In this document: piece by piece, positions 43,794 through 52,562 of the stretch
Layout of the letters: every line of letters begins with the position of its first letter
How positions within the stretch are numbered: position 1 is the first letter of the stretch
Source of the DNA: Stagnihabitans sp038231775
Lineage (GTDB): Bacteria > Pseudomonadota > Alphaproteobacteria > Rhodobacterales > Rhodobacteraceae
Length of the DNA stretch: 64,000 bases
Assembly: GCA_038231775.1 (NCBI GenBank)
Contig: JBBRKS010000002.1
Location: 1 to 64,000 of the forward strand
Direction: 5' to 3'
Position numbers and translations under genes: made by a program
Notes under the pieces: generated by a model
The model's input: the letters and a program-made list of their open reading frames with translations, nothing else
What the model was told of the DNA's origin: nothing
Databases searched by the model: none

Positions 43794-45143
43794 ATGACGC
43801 AAGACATCCCGATTCCGCTGTGGTTGCTGATCCTGATTTTGGCCTTTGCGGTGACCTCTTTCGCGTCAAACTTTCTGTTTCCGTCGGTGCGCTGGTTCTT
43901 TCGACGCCGGATGGAGCGGTGGGTGGCGCGGCTGAACGAAAAGCTGGACCGCCCGATCGACATTTTCAAGCTGGCAAAGCGGCAGGACCGGATTGCACGG
44001 CTGGCCTATGACCCACAGGTGCTGGCTGCGGTGACCGAACATGCGCAGACCATGGGAATTCCAGCCTCTGTCGCGTTTCAGGAGGCGCGCAGTTATGCGC
44101 GTGAAATTGTGCCGGGGTTTTCTACCACGCTGTATTTCGGCGTCACGATCACCTTGGCCAAGTGGCTGACACGGCAGTTGTACAGGGTGCGGTTCGGGCG
44201 GATTGAAGTGGCATTGCGCGGGATTGATCCGGGGTCAACTGTGGTGTTCGTGATGAACCACCGGTCAAACATGGATTATGTGCTGGTGACATGGCTGGTG
44301 TCCAACCGCGCCTCTATTTCATACGCGGTGGGGGAATGGGCGCGGGTCTGGCCATTTTCGCGTTTCATCCGGGCGTTGGGGGCCTATTTCATCCGGAGGG
44401 GGTCCAGAAATCCGCTCTATCGCAAAGTGCTGGCGCGTTACGTGCAGATGACGACCGCCGAGGGCAACACGCAGGCGATTTTTCCCGAAGGCGGGTTAAG
44501 TCTCGATGGCCGGGTCGGCGCGGCGAAACTGGGGCTTTTGTCTTACATACTTGCGGGATTTGACCCTCTGGGCCGCGACGTGGTTTTTGTGCCGGTCGGG
44601 CTGGCTTATGACCGCGTGCTGGAGGATCAGGTTCTGGTCGCTGCGGCCGAAAGCGGGACGCGCAAGTTTCGCGTCAACCCGTTTTGGGTGCTGTGGCACG
44701 GCGTCCTTGCCGTTGGAAGGCTGGCAACCGGGCGCTTCAGGGGGTTTGGTACGGCGGCTGCTGCCTTTGGTGCGCCGATTTCGCTGCGCAGCTATCTGGC
44801 AGAGGTTCCGGACGGATCGCCCGAAACCTTGGCCTTTCGAGTGATGGCGGCGATTGAACGGGTGGTGCCTGTGGTTCCGGTTTGCCTTGTGGCGGCGGCC
44901 CTGACAGAGCGGCCGGTCGGGCGTGCGGCCCTGATTGCGCAGGCAGATATCATGGCAAAAGCCTTGGCCGGTCTGGGCGCCGAGTTGAAACTTGCCCCGC
45001 AAGGCATTGAAGCGACGGTGGAAGAAGGTCTTGCCGCCCTGATCGCGCGGGGAATTGTGACGACTGATCTGCAGCCCGTCGCTGCGCAGCGAAGACTTTT
45101 GCTGTTCTACGCCGCTTCTGTGCAACAGAGGCTGAAGCTTTAG
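43794..45143 (+). CDS. PlsB-like glycerol-3-phosphate / 1-acylglycerol-3-phosphate acyltransferase
   Basis: A 449-residue membrane-associated acyltransferase. It has an N-terminal helix (LWLLILILAFAVTSFASNFLF), the PlsC-type motifs MNHRSNMDYVL (block I, NHxxxxD) and FPEGGLSLDG (block III), and YFIRRGSRNPLY (block II). Size and order resemble the PlsB-type glycerol-3-phosphate acyltransferases of Alphaproteobacteria, half the length of E. coli PlsB. It is predicted to make lysophosphatidate or phosphatidate at the inner membrane. It is divergent from ecm. Confidence 0.8.
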   Translation: MTQDIPIPLWLLILILAFAVTSFASNFLFPSVRWFFRRRMERWVARLNEKLDRPIDIFKLAKRQDRIARLAYDPQVLAAVTEHAQTMGIPASVAFQEARSYAREIVPGFSTTLYFGVTITLAKWLTRQLYRVRFGRIEVALRGIDPGSTVVFVMNHRSNMDYVLVTWLVSNRASISYAVGEWARVWPFSRFIRALGAYFIRRGSRNPLYRKVLARYVQMTTAEGNTQAIFPEGGLSLDGRVGAAKLGLLSYILAGFDPLGRDVVFVPVGLAYDRVLEDQVLVAAAESGTRKFRVNPFWVLWHGVLAVGRLATGRFRGFGTAAAAFGAPISLRSYLAEVPDGSPETLAFRVMAAIERVVPVVPVCLVAAALTERPVGRAALIAQADIMAKALAGLGAELKLAPQGIEATVEEGLAALIARGIVTTDLQPVAAQRRLLLFYAASVQQRLKL

Positions 45144-45243
45144 TGCGTCCGGCACACCACAAGTGTTGATTCTGCAAAATGAAGCCCTAAGCCTAAGCGG
45201 ACCGGCAAGTGGTCGGCAAAAAAAGGCGAGGGACACCAAAGAA

Positions 45244-45585
45244 ATGAAACTGAGAACAGCATTGCTTTTCGGTCTGAGCGGTCTGGCTTTGGCTGGCTGC
45301 GTTGAAGACGCCAGTTCCGGCAGTTCTGCCAACCGGCATGTGACCATCATCAACAACACGAATGTGTCGATGCGGGAATTTTACGGGTCTAACGCCGGTG
45401 TCGACAACTGGCAGGAAGACATTCTTGGCACCAGCGTTCTTCCGGCCGGGTCGTCGGTTGACATCAACTTTGACGATGGTTCGGGCTATTGCACCTTTGA
45501 CTTCAAGGCTGTGTTCGTTGACGGCTCTTCCTTGGTCGACAACAGTGTCAATGTTTGCACGACGTCGTCGGTGGAGTTCCACTAG
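45244..45585 (+). CDS. Small lipoprotein of unknown function
   Basis: A 113-residue protein with signal MKLRTALLFGLSGLALAG and lipobox LAGC (Cys19). The mature part has HVTIINNTNVSMREFYGSN and IDFDDG-like SSVDINFDDGSGYCTFDFKAVF, two further cysteines and a beta-rich pattern. No family is recognised with confidence. It lies between the acyltransferase and ccr, all plus strand. There is no clear operon link, as the gaps are 100 and 133 bases. Confidence 0.7.
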   Translation: MKLRTALLFGLSGLALAGCVEDASSGSSANRHVTIINNTNVSMREFYGSNAGVDNWQEDILGTSVLPAGSSVDINFDDGSGYCTFDFKAVFVDGSSLVDNSVNVCTTSSVEFH

Positions 45586-45621
45586 AACTTCGCCGCAACG
45601 CGGCAGACATAAAATTACAAA

Positions 45622-45655
45622 ATTGCGCGCTTTATGATTGCAATATTGCGCGCAA
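45622..45655. promoter_or_regulatory. Candidate operator cluster upstream of ccr
   Basis: ATTGCGCGC occurs twice as a direct repeat (45622-45630, 45645-45653). The second copy extends to the perfect palindrome TTGCGCGCAA (45646-45655) and is preceded directly by the palindrome ATTGCAAT (45637-45644). The block ends 63 bases before the ccr ATG. ScfR-family regulators of acyl-CoA metabolism in Rhodobacter (PccR) bind TTTGCAAA-like palindromes, so such a regulator is a plausible ligand. This is inference only. Confidence 0.45.
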
Positions 45656-45718
45656 CTTTATATCTCAGGGGCGATCCGGCTGCGATTCTGCAGCGCGGCA
45701 TTTCTCTGGGAGGCCAGC

Positions 45719-47005
45719 ATGGCACTCGACGCAAATAAGCCGACCTATGACGCGCCGGTGAAAGATCTGTATGCCTTGGGCGAGATGCCGCCGCTGGGCC
45801 ATGTGCCAGCCCAGATGTACGCTTGGGCGATCCGGCGCGAACGGCACGGCGACCCGGACACGGCGATGCTGGTTGAAGTGGTCGAAACCCCCGCGATTGA
45901 CAGCAATGAAGTGCTGGTTCTGGTGATGGCGGCGGGCGTCAACTACAACGGCGTGTGGGCCGCTTTGGGCACCCCGATCAGCCCGTTCGACAGCCACGGT
46001 GAGGCGTTTCACATCGCGGGGTCTGATGCGTCCGGCATCGTCTGGAAGGTGGGCGACAAGGTCAAGCGCTGGAAGGTCGGGGACGAGGTTGTCATTCACT
46101 GCAATCAGGACGACGGCGACGACGAAGAATGCAACGGCGGCGATCCGATGTTTTCGCCAACCCAGCGCATCTGGGGCTATGAGACGCCGGACGGATCCTT
46201 TGCGCAGTTCACCCGGGTGCAGGCCCAGCAGTTGATGCGCAGGCCGGCGCACCAATCGTGGGAGGAAAGTGCCTGCTACACGCTGACCCTTGCCACCGCC
46301 TACCGGATGCTGTTCGGCCACAAGCCGCATGAACTGCGCCCGGGTCAGAACGTGCTGGTCTGGGGCGCGTCGGGTGGTCTGGGGTCCTATGCGATCCAGT
46401 TGATCAACACCGCAGGCGGCAATGCGATCGGCGTGATCAGCGACGAGGACAAGCGCGAATTTGTCATGGGGCTGGGGGCCAAGGGCGTCATCAACCGCAA
46501 GGATTTCAAGTGCTGGGGCCAGATGCCGACGGTGAACACCCCGGAATACAAGGAATGGTTCAACGAGGTGCGCAAATTCGGCAAGGCGATCTGGGAGATC
46601 ACCGGCAAGGGCAACAACGTTGACATCGTTTTTGAACACCCGGGCGAGTCGACCTTTCCCGTCTCGGTCTTTCTGGTCAAGCGTGGCGGGATGGTGGTGA
46701 TCTGTGCGGGAACCACCGGCTACAACCTGACGCTGGATGCGCGCTATCTTTGGATGCACCAAAAGCGGGTGCAGGGCAGCCATTTTGCCAACCTGAAACA
46801 GGCGAGTGCGGCCAACCAGTTGATGATTGAACGTCGGCTTGATCCCTGCCTGTCAGAGGTGTTCCCGTGGGCGGAAATCCCCTCTGCCCACATGAAAATG
46901 CTGAAAAACGTCCACAAACCGGGCAATATGGCGGTTCTGGTGCAAGCCCCCCGCACCGGCCTGCGCACCTTTGAAGATACGCTTGAGGCCAGCCGCGACC
47001 GCTAG
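45719..47005 (+). CDS. ccr: Crotonyl-CoA carboxylase/reductase
   Basis: A 428-residue NADPH-dependent medium-chain dehydrogenase that reductively carboxylates crotonyl-CoA to (2S)-ethylmalonyl-CoA, the key step of the ethylmalonyl-CoA pathway. Landmarks: VPAQMYAWAIRRERHGDP, VMAAGVNYNGVWAALG (the Asn of the CO2-binding pocket lies here), HCNQDDGDDEECNGGDPM, the Rossmann GASGGLGSYAIQL, and KRVQGSHFANLKQA carrying the conserved histidine. The ATG at 45719 follows GGGAGGCC. A palindromic operator candidate lies just upstream. With ecm it lets acetate, C1-derived acetyl-CoA or short fatty acids be assimilated. Confidence 0.95.
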   Translation: MALDANKPTYDAPVKDLYALGEMPPLGHVPAQMYAWAIRRERHGDPDTAMLVEVVETPAIDSNEVLVLVMAAGVNYNGVWAALGTPISPFDSHGEAFHIAGSDASGIVWKVGDKVKRWKVGDEVVIHCNQDDGDDEECNGGDPMFSPTQRIWGYETPDGSFAQFTRVQAQQLMRRPAHQSWEESACYTLTLATAYRMLFGHKPHELRPGQNVLVWGASGGLGSYAIQLINTAGGNAIGVISDEDKREFVMGLGAKGVINRKDFKCWGQMPTVNTPEYKEWFNEVRKFGKAIWEITGKGNNVDIVFEHPGESTFPVSVFLVKRGGMVVICAGTTGYNLTLDARYLWMHQKRVQGSHFANLKQASAANQLMIERRLDPCLSEVFPWAEIPSAHMKMLKNVHKPGNMAVLVQAPRTGLRTFEDTLEASRDR

Positions 47006-47118
47006 ACGTTTCCGGTTGGCGAACAGTGTGTTGCGCGATCATCGGGTTATTTCACCCTGAACGGGAGGTTAGATTAAAGGGAGCATTTGATTTGAATGCG
47101 ACCTTTCGCGGAGCGCCG

Positions 47119-47298
47119 ATGGGCTACGACTGGATTTTCGACGTTCTGGCGGATTTGAAATCTTTCGCTGAGGCAAACAACATGCCCGCGCTGGCCGCCA
47201 AAGCGGATGAGGCGCTGAAGGTTGCCAAGGACGAAATTGCGGGCCTGACAGAACCGCCAGTCAATGTGCCGCCGCGCCGGAGTGAGCCTACGCACTGA
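47119..47298 (+). CDS. Small conserved protein, 59 residues
   Basis: MGYDWIFDVLADLKSFAEAN begins a mostly alpha-helical protein with a proline-rich tail. There is no signal peptide or membrane helix. Small proteins beginning MGYDWIFDVL are, to my recollection, common in Rhodobacterales without a known role. The upstream in-frame extension to 47026 is unlikely because the conserved part begins at this ATG. It lies 101 bases before a helicase gene on the same strand and could be co-transcribed. Confidence 0.6.
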   Translation: MGYDWIFDVLADLKSFAEANNMPALAAKADEALKVAKDEIAGLTEPPVNVPPRRSEPTH

Positions 47299-47399
47299 TT
47301 GGCGGCCTTCTTACTGCCCCCTGATACCAAGGTCGCGTCATGCTTGCGACTGGGTTGCAACCACTGGTCCTTGGGGCTTGGCTGCCCTATGGTCGCATC

Positions 47400-48944
47400 A
47401 TGTTGAATGTTCCCGCACTGACCTTTTCTGACGATCAGGCCGAGGCCTATGACCGGGTCGCGGCCGATCTGTTGGCGATGGGCGTCGATCTGGGCGAGGG
47501 GATCATGTCGCCGCAGGTCGAGGGCAAGGGATCGGTTCTGGCGGTGTTGGGCAAGGCGGGCTCTGGCAAGACCATGCTCTTGGCCAGCCTGTACCGGGCG
47601 TTGCGTGCGGCTGGGGTTGAAATCATCTCTGGCGACTATGAAGGGCGGCGCCGCAAGGAACGCCGGACTTTGGCGGTTCTGGCACCAACCAACAAGGCGG
47701 CGTCGGTTCTGCGGCTGCGCGGCGTGCCCGCGACCACGATCCACCGGATTTTGTACACGCCAGTTTATGACCCGCAATACGAAAAGATTGCGGAATGGCT
47801 GGCGGGTCAGGGACCGCGCCCTTCGGTCGAGGGGTTGACCGAACTGGCGCTGGACCGCGCCTATGCGTTTTACCAGACAGTGCCCTCTATCCCCGGGGCT
47901 TTGGCTGCGGCGGGTTTGCGGGGCAGCGATTTCATCAAGGGCTGGAAACGGCGTGAAGAACCGCTGGATGTGGGCTTTGTCGACGAAAGCTCGATGCTTG
48001 ATGAACGTCAACTGGCGGACCTGCGTGAGATTTTTCCGACGCTTGTGCTGTTTGGCGACCCTGCGCAGTTGGCACCTGTGGGGCAATCCGGTGAGATGGT
48101 GTTCGACAAGCTGGGTGACAGTCGCAAGATGGTGCTAAGCCGCATCCACCGGCAGGCGCAGGACAATCCGATATTGGACCTGGCCCACGCGCTTGGCGAT
48201 ACAGCGCTGCGGTTTGAGGATTTTGAAGCCATGGTGCAGGACGCTGCACGGCGCGATGAGCGGGTGCAATGGGCTGAACGGGTGTCGTCTGATCTGATGG
48301 CGCGCAGCCCGGTGCTGGTCTGGCGCAATGTCACGCGGATCAAGTTGATTCAGGCGTTTCGCGCCGCGCATGGTGCGCCCGAAGACATGTTGTTGCCCGG
48401 AGAGCCGCTGATCTGCGACGGGATCGAACTGCCGCTGAAGCACCGCAAGAAGCGCATCGACCTTGAGGCGCGTGGTCTGATCAAGGGCGCTCAGGTCATC
48501 TATCTGGGGCCGGGCAAGAAAGAGGGCTTTGCACGGCTGCATGTGGTTGGGGCGGAAGACCCGCAGGTTTCGGCTGCCTGTATCATCAAGATCGAAAAGC
48601 CGGGTGAAGAGGAGCCGTTCATCCCCTCGGCTGCGACGATGGGGGCAGCATTTCTGCATGGTGCTGCGGTGACGATCCACAAGGCGCAGGGCAGTCAATG
48701 GGAAGATGTGCAGGTCTTTGCCCCGGACCTGTGGGCGGCAGCACAAGCCGGACGGACCGAGGCCGGGTTGCCGTTGTGGAAACGGCTGGCCTATGTGGCG
48801 ATCACGCGGGCCGAAAAGCGGCTGCATTGGGTGGTGCGCAACCGGCTCGCTTTGCCAAAGGTGCCGTTGGGCGTGGCCGATCTGGTGACACGCGCCGTGC
48901 CTTTGACACTGGAGGGGCTGGAAGCGGAAGACAGCGTCGGCTAG
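47400..48944 (+). CDS. RecD-like superfamily 1 DNA helicase
   Basis: A 514-residue SF1 helicase. It has motif I GKAGSGKTM, motif Ia VLAPTNKAASVLRLRG, motif II VDESSMLD, motif III LFGDPAQLAPVG, a late VTIHKAQGSQWEDVQVF and motif VI RLAYVAITRAEKRLHW. These match short RecD2/Dda-like helicases with 5'-3' polarity. It lacks a RecB/RecC context, so it is not the RecBCD subunit. The ATG at 47400 gives the conserved start LTFSDDQAEAYD. Followed 24 bases later by the AsnC-like gene. Confidence 0.85.
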   Translation: MLNVPALTFSDDQAEAYDRVAADLLAMGVDLGEGIMSPQVEGKGSVLAVLGKAGSGKTMLLASLYRALRAAGVEIISGDYEGRRRKERRTLAVLAPTNKAASVLRLRGVPATTIHRILYTPVYDPQYEKIAEWLAGQGPRPSVEGLTELALDRAYAFYQTVPSIPGALAAAGLRGSDFIKGWKRREEPLDVGFVDESSMLDERQLADLREIFPTLVLFGDPAQLAPVGQSGEMVFDKLGDSRKMVLSRIHRQAQDNPILDLAHALGDTALRFEDFEAMVQDAARRDERVQWAERVSSDLMARSPVLVWRNVTRIKLIQAFRAAHGAPEDMLLPGEPLICDGIELPLKHRKKRIDLEARGLIKGAQVIYLGPGKKEGFARLHVVGAEDPQVSAACIIKIEKPGEEEPFIPSAATMGAAFLHGAAVTIHKAQGSQWEDVQVFAPDLWAAAQAGRTEAGLPLWKRLAYVAITRAEKRLHWVVRNRLALPKVPLGVADLVTRAVPLTLEGLEAEDSVG

Positions 48945-48968
48945 GCTTGGCCCAGCAAGGAGAATGCC

Positions 48969-49205
48969 ATGATCGCTGTTTTCGTCCAGTTTCGCTGCAC
49001 CCCCGGTCGCACCTATGCCGTGGCAACCGCGATCTATGACCGCGAAGTGGTCAGCGAACTGTATTCGACGAGCGGTGAATATGACCTGATCGCCAAGGTC
49101 TACATCCCGGACGGTTCGGATGTCGGTCATTACCTGTCAGAGCGGCTGTTCGACATTCCCGATATTGTGCGGACCTTGACGACGATGACCTTCAAGGCTT
49201 TTTGA
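48969..49205 (+). CDS. Stand-alone Lrp/AsnC ligand-binding (RAM) domain protein
   Basis: 78 residues covering only the C-terminal effector domain of Lrp/AsnC regulators: AVFVQFRCTPGRTYAVA, SGEYDLIAKVYIPDGSD, then IPDIVRTLTTMTFKAF. The DNA-binding helix-turn-helix is absent, so it is a free RAM domain that probably forms dimers or higher rings and binds an amino acid or similar small molecule. Ribosome binding site AAGGAG is 7 bases before the ATG. Confidence 0.85.
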   Translation: MIAVFVQFRCTPGRTYAVATAIYDREVVSELYSTSGEYDLIAKVYIPDGSDVGHYLSERLFDIPDIVRTLTTMTFKAF

Positions 49206-49216
49206 GATTTGGACAG

Positions 49217-49261
49217 CCGCCGGGGCCAGCCCCGGACCCCGGATTATTTGAACCAATATGA
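49217..49261 (-). repeat. Dispersed CCAAATAT/GGGGTCCGGGG hairpin repeat, copy C
   Basis: On the minus strand TTCAAATAATCC leads into GGGGTCC and the stem CCGGGGC / GCCCCGG (plus-strand 49220-49226, 49229-49235), ending CGGCGGC. It is the reverse-oriented relative of copies at 13127 and 59354. It fills the gap between the AsnC-like gene and the convergent pyrD. Confidence 0.6.
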
Positions 49262-49266
49262 AAGGG

Positions 49267-50328
49267 TTAAAGCCAGTCCTCGCGACCGGTGCCGACGGCT
49301 TCAGTGACGTTGGCAAAGCCGTCGCGCGCCAGAAGGGTGTCGAGACCTTTGGCGATGTCAGTTATCAGGGACAAGCCGTGATAGACCAGCGCTGTGTAAA
49401 GCTGCACGGCAGAGGCCCCGGCGCGGATTTTGGCGTAGGCTTGGTCTGGGGTTGAAATGCCGCCCACACCGATCAGCGGCAGTTTTCCGTCGGTCAGTTT
49501 GGACAATTGCGCCAGCACGCGGGTGGATTTTTCAAACAGCGGCGCACCGGACAGGCCGCCGGTTTCTGTGTGGTGCGGCGAGCGCAGGCCGTCGCGTGAC
49601 AGGGTCGTATTGGTGGCGATGATGCCGGAGAGGCCAGAGGTCAGAGCGACCTCTGCAATCGCGGCAAGGTCGTCTGGTGACAGGTCAGGCGCGATTTTCA
49701 GGAAGATCGGGATCGGGCGCGGCAGGGTGGCGCGAACCGCCATCACGCCTGCAAGTAACGCGGCCAAAGCGGCGGGGCCTTGCAGGTCGCGCAGTTTTTC
49801 GGTGTTGGGGGAGGACACGTTCACCGTGGCGAAATCGACATGTGGGCCGCACAGGGCAAGAACTTGCCCGAAGTCAGCGGCGCGGTCAGCCGAGGTCTTG
49901 TTGGCACCAATGTTGAGGCCGACCGGGATAGTCGTGCGCGTTCGGGCGGCAAGTCGCGCGGCGATTGCCATTGCCCCATCATTGTTAAAGCCAAAGCGGT
50001 TGATGGCGGCGTGATCTTCGGTGAGGCGAAACAGGCGCGGTTTGGCATTGCCGGGTTGGGGCAAGGGGGTGGCGGCACCAACTTCGATGAAGCCGAAACC
50101 TGCGCGCGACAGGGGGGCCACGGCGGTGGCGTTTTTGTCATAGCCTGCGGCTAGACCAATCGGGTTCAGCAGGTCCATCCCTGCGAGGGTGGTTTTCAGG
50201 CGAGCGCTGGTGACCGGGCCGGGCAACGGCACAAGCCCTGACCGAAGGGCGGTCACCGACAGGCCGTGGGCGGTTTCCGGGTCAATGCGGTGCAGAAGGG
50301 CCAGAGCCAAACGTTCAACCCCGGTCAA
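49267..50328 (-). CDS. pyrD: Dihydroorotate dehydrogenase (quinone)
   Basis: A 353-residue class 2 enzyme of pyrimidine synthesis, bound to the inner membrane and passing electrons to quinone. The membrane-associating N-terminus ERLALALLHRIDPETAHGL, NPIGLAAGYDKNA, FGFIEVGAATPLPQPGNAKPR and NVSSPNTEKLRDLQG (catalytic serine) are the class 2 pattern. IGVGGISTPDQAYAKIRAGAS binds FMN. The best start is a TTG at 50328 after GAGGG, overlapping the DUF952 stop (TTTTGA). The longer frame to 50454 lacks family sequence. Confidence 0.92.
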   Translation of the reverse strand: MTGVERLALALLHRIDPETAHGLSVTALRSGLVPLPGPVTSARLKTTLAGMDLLNPIGLAAGYDKNATAVAPLSRAGFGFIEVGAATPLPQPGNAKPRLFRLTEDHAAINRFGFNNDGAMAIAARLAARTRTTIPVGLNIGANKTSADRAADFGQVLALCGPHVDFATVNVSSPNTEKLRDLQGPAALAALLAGVMAVRATLPRPIPIFLKIAPDLSPDDLAAIAEVALTSGLSGIIATNTTLSRDGLRSPHHTETGGLSGAPLFEKSTRVLAQLSKLTDGKLPLIGVGGISTPDQAYAKIRAGASAVQLYTALVYHGLSLITDIAKGLDTLLARDGFANVTEAVGTGREDWL

Positions 50329-50663
50329 AATATGCCCTCGGGGAATATGTGGCCGGTGGCGCCGAGGGGCAGGCTTTTGTCCCACAGGATGTCGGCGGAC
50401 ACCAAAGGGCGGTACAGGTGAGGAAACAGCGCGCCACCATGCGACGGCTCCCACTTCAAAGTGGGGCCGAGTTTGTCAGCTTCCAGCGCCAGAAGAACAA
50501 GGTCACTTTCGGCTGCGAAGTGACGCGCCACGGTTTCGGCCACCTGAGCTGCGGTCGAAAAGTGGATATAGCCGTCCTGAATGTCGATCGGTGCGCCCAT
50601 GGTTTCGCCTGCGTCGCGAAAGGCAGTCCATTCAGGGCGGCGCAAGATTTTGTAGATCAACAT
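50325..50663 (-). CDS. DUF952 family protein
   Basis: A 112-residue cytoplasmic protein. MLIYKILRRPEW, GYIHFSTAAQVAETVARHFA and LKWEPSHGGALFPHLYRPL are the DUF952 pattern, with conserved histidines and the HFS motif resembling ADP-ribose/RNA 2'-phosphotransferase folds. Its activity is unknown. It shares a start-stop overlap with pyrD and is likely co-translated with it. The ATG at 50663 was chosen over 50720 because the family begins there. Confidence 0.85.
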   Translation of the reverse strand: MLIYKILRRPEWTAFRDAGETMGAPIDIQDGYIHFSTAAQVAETVARHFAAESDLVLLALEADKLGPTLKWEPSHGGALFPHLYRPLVSADILWDKSLPLGATGHIFPEGIF

Positions 50664-50829
50664 GGGGCTGGCCTTTGGCAGGGTCTGTGGCGTGATGCCT
50701 GATGACTGCGTCCCGGTCAACCAAAGGTCATCGGTTTGTTACACGCCGGGGCCAGCTTTGCGGCTGGTGGTTTGACAGACTCGCACGCTTGGGCGCACAG
50801 TGGCCCCACAACCAGAACGGGAGAGACGC

Positions 50830-52329
50830 ATGAAGGTTCGCAGCTTTGTTGCCGGGGCACTTTGCGCCCTGATCGCCGGTCCTGCGGTGGCTGACCCGGT
50901 CAAGATCACGCTTTTGGGCGTGGGCGACGTTTACAATTTCGCAGGCGACGGCAAGCAAGGTGGGATGGCCCGCCTGAACGCTGTGGCTTTGGCAGAACGG
51001 GCGGCCAACCCCAACACGCTGTATCTGTTTGACGGCGATTTGCTGTCGCCTTCCCTTTTGTCGGGCTTTGACAAGGGGCAGAACATGATCGAACTGACCA
51101 ATGTCGTGCCGTTTGATCTGGCAGTACCGGGCAACCACGAGTTCGACTTTGGGCCGCAGAATTTTTACGACAAGATGAAGGTGTCGAAATACCCGTGGGC
51201 TGCGATCAACATCACCAACAAGGATGGCTCTGCCGTGGCGGGTCTGGGCGTTGTAATGGTCAAGGAGGTGGCTGGCATCAAGATTGCGCTGATCCCGGTG
51301 GCGCAGGACACCTCGCCCGAAGCTTCCAATACCGGCGATCTGGTGTTCACCTCTTCGGTTGAAAGCGGGATTGCGGCGGCCAAAAAGGCGCGGGCGGACG
51401 GCGCTGATCTGGTGGTGGGCGTCGTGCAGACCGACATCTACAATGACCTGAAGCTGATACATTCCAAGGCGTTCGATGTGGTGCTTTCGGGCGATGACCA
51501 TTCGTATGGCACGTCTTACGACGGGATCACGGCCTATGTTGAAACCTCGATTGACGCGCGAATGCTGGCACCGTTGGACCTGATGGTCACTGTCAGCGAA
51601 AAGGACGGCAAGCGGGTGGTCAAGTGGTATCCGGCCTTCCGGTTCATCGACACAACGGATGTGACGCCTGACCCGGACACGCAAGCCAAGGTCGATGCGT
51701 ATCAGAAAGGTCTGGATACGTCGCTGAATGTGGTGATCGGCAAGACCGAGACGCCGCTGGACAGCCGCCGCAACGTGGTGCGGGGGGAAGAGTCCACGAT
51801 GGGCGACCTGATCGCCGATGCGATGCGTGAAGGGTCTGGCGCGGATGTGGCGATCATGAACGGCGGCGGTATCCGGGCTGACCGGACCTATGACGCAGGG
51901 ACCAGCCTGACGCGCCGCGATATCCTGACAGAACTGCCGTTTGGCAACACACTGGTCGTGACCGAAATCCCGGGCAGCCAACTGCTGGCAGCCCTGGAGA
52001 ATGGCGTTGGCCAGGCCGAAAAGGGCGCAGGCCGGTTCCCGCAAGTCTCTGGCCTGACGCTGGTTTATGACCCCAAGGCCGAGCCTGGCAGCCGGGTGTC
52101 TGAGGTGATGGTGGCGGGAGCAGCCCTTGACCCCGACAAGCTGTATAAGGTTGCGGTCAACGATTACATGCTGGGCGGCGGCGACGGATATACAGCGCTG
52201 GGCGGTGGCAAGATGATCTACGACACCGGCGCGGGCGCTTTGGTGGCCAACGTCGTGATGAGCTATGTGGAAAAGGCGGGTTCGGTCAAACCTGTGGTTG
52301 AGGGGCGGATCAAGACGCTTGGTCAGTGA
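50830..52329 (+). CDS. Periplasmic 5'-nucleotidase/metallophosphatase family protein
   Basis: A 499-residue protein with a signal peptide (KVRSFVAGALCALIAGPAVA). The N-terminal metallophosphatase and the C-terminal 5'-nucleotidase domain (GDLIADAMREGSGADVAIMNGGGIRADRTY, PFGNTLVV, GGDGYTAL) have the UshA layout. The first metal motif, normally NDxH, is GDVYN here, so one histidine ligand is lost. GNHEFDFG is intact. GDDHSYG stands where the usual GHxH lies. It probably hydrolyses nucleotides or sugar phosphates outside the cytoplasm, but activity may be altered. The ATG at 50830 follows GGGAGAGAC. Confidence 0.85.
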   Translation: MKVRSFVAGALCALIAGPAVADPVKITLLGVGDVYNFAGDGKQGGMARLNAVALAERAANPNTLYLFDGDLLSPSLLSGFDKGQNMIELTNVVPFDLAVPGNHEFDFGPQNFYDKMKVSKYPWAAINITNKDGSAVAGLGVVMVKEVAGIKIALIPVAQDTSPEASNTGDLVFTSSVESGIAAAKKARADGADLVVGVVQTDIYNDLKLIHSKAFDVVLSGDDHSYGTSYDGITAYVETSIDARMLAPLDLMVTVSEKDGKRVVKWYPAFRFIDTTDVTPDPDTQAKVDAYQKGLDTSLNVVIGKTETPLDSRRNVVRGEESTMGDLIADAMREGSGADVAIMNGGGIRADRTYDAGTSLTRRDILTELPFGNTLVVTEIPGSQLLAALENGVGQAEKGAGRFPQVSGLTLVYDPKAEPGSRVSEVMVAGAALDPDKLYKVAVNDYMLGGGDGYTALGGGKMIYDTGAGALVANVVMSYVEKAGSVKPVVEGRIKTLGQ

Positions 52330-52562
52330 AAGTAGGGTGGGCTGCGGAGGACGTCGGTTGGGGCTGCAGGGCTAACGGACCTCAGCTTACGGGCCTTAGC
52401 CTGAGGGACCTCTGCTGACAGGTGGGCGCCTTAGGGCACTCATGGCCAGATTGTAGGCCTGCGGCTATGTCCAGAGGCCCACAGGTTTGACGGTTGCAGG
52501 TCTTACGCTCGCTTCTTGCAGGCCCATTCGGCTTTCGGCCCCTATCCGTCATGTCCCCGATC
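52330..52562. other. Irregular repetitive spacer
   Basis: 233 bases between convergent genes. GGACCTC occurs at 52377 and 52406 within similar surroundings (29-bp period), and words such as GGGCCTTAG recur imperfectly. No frame with family resemblance was found. It may be decayed sequence. Confidence 0.35.
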
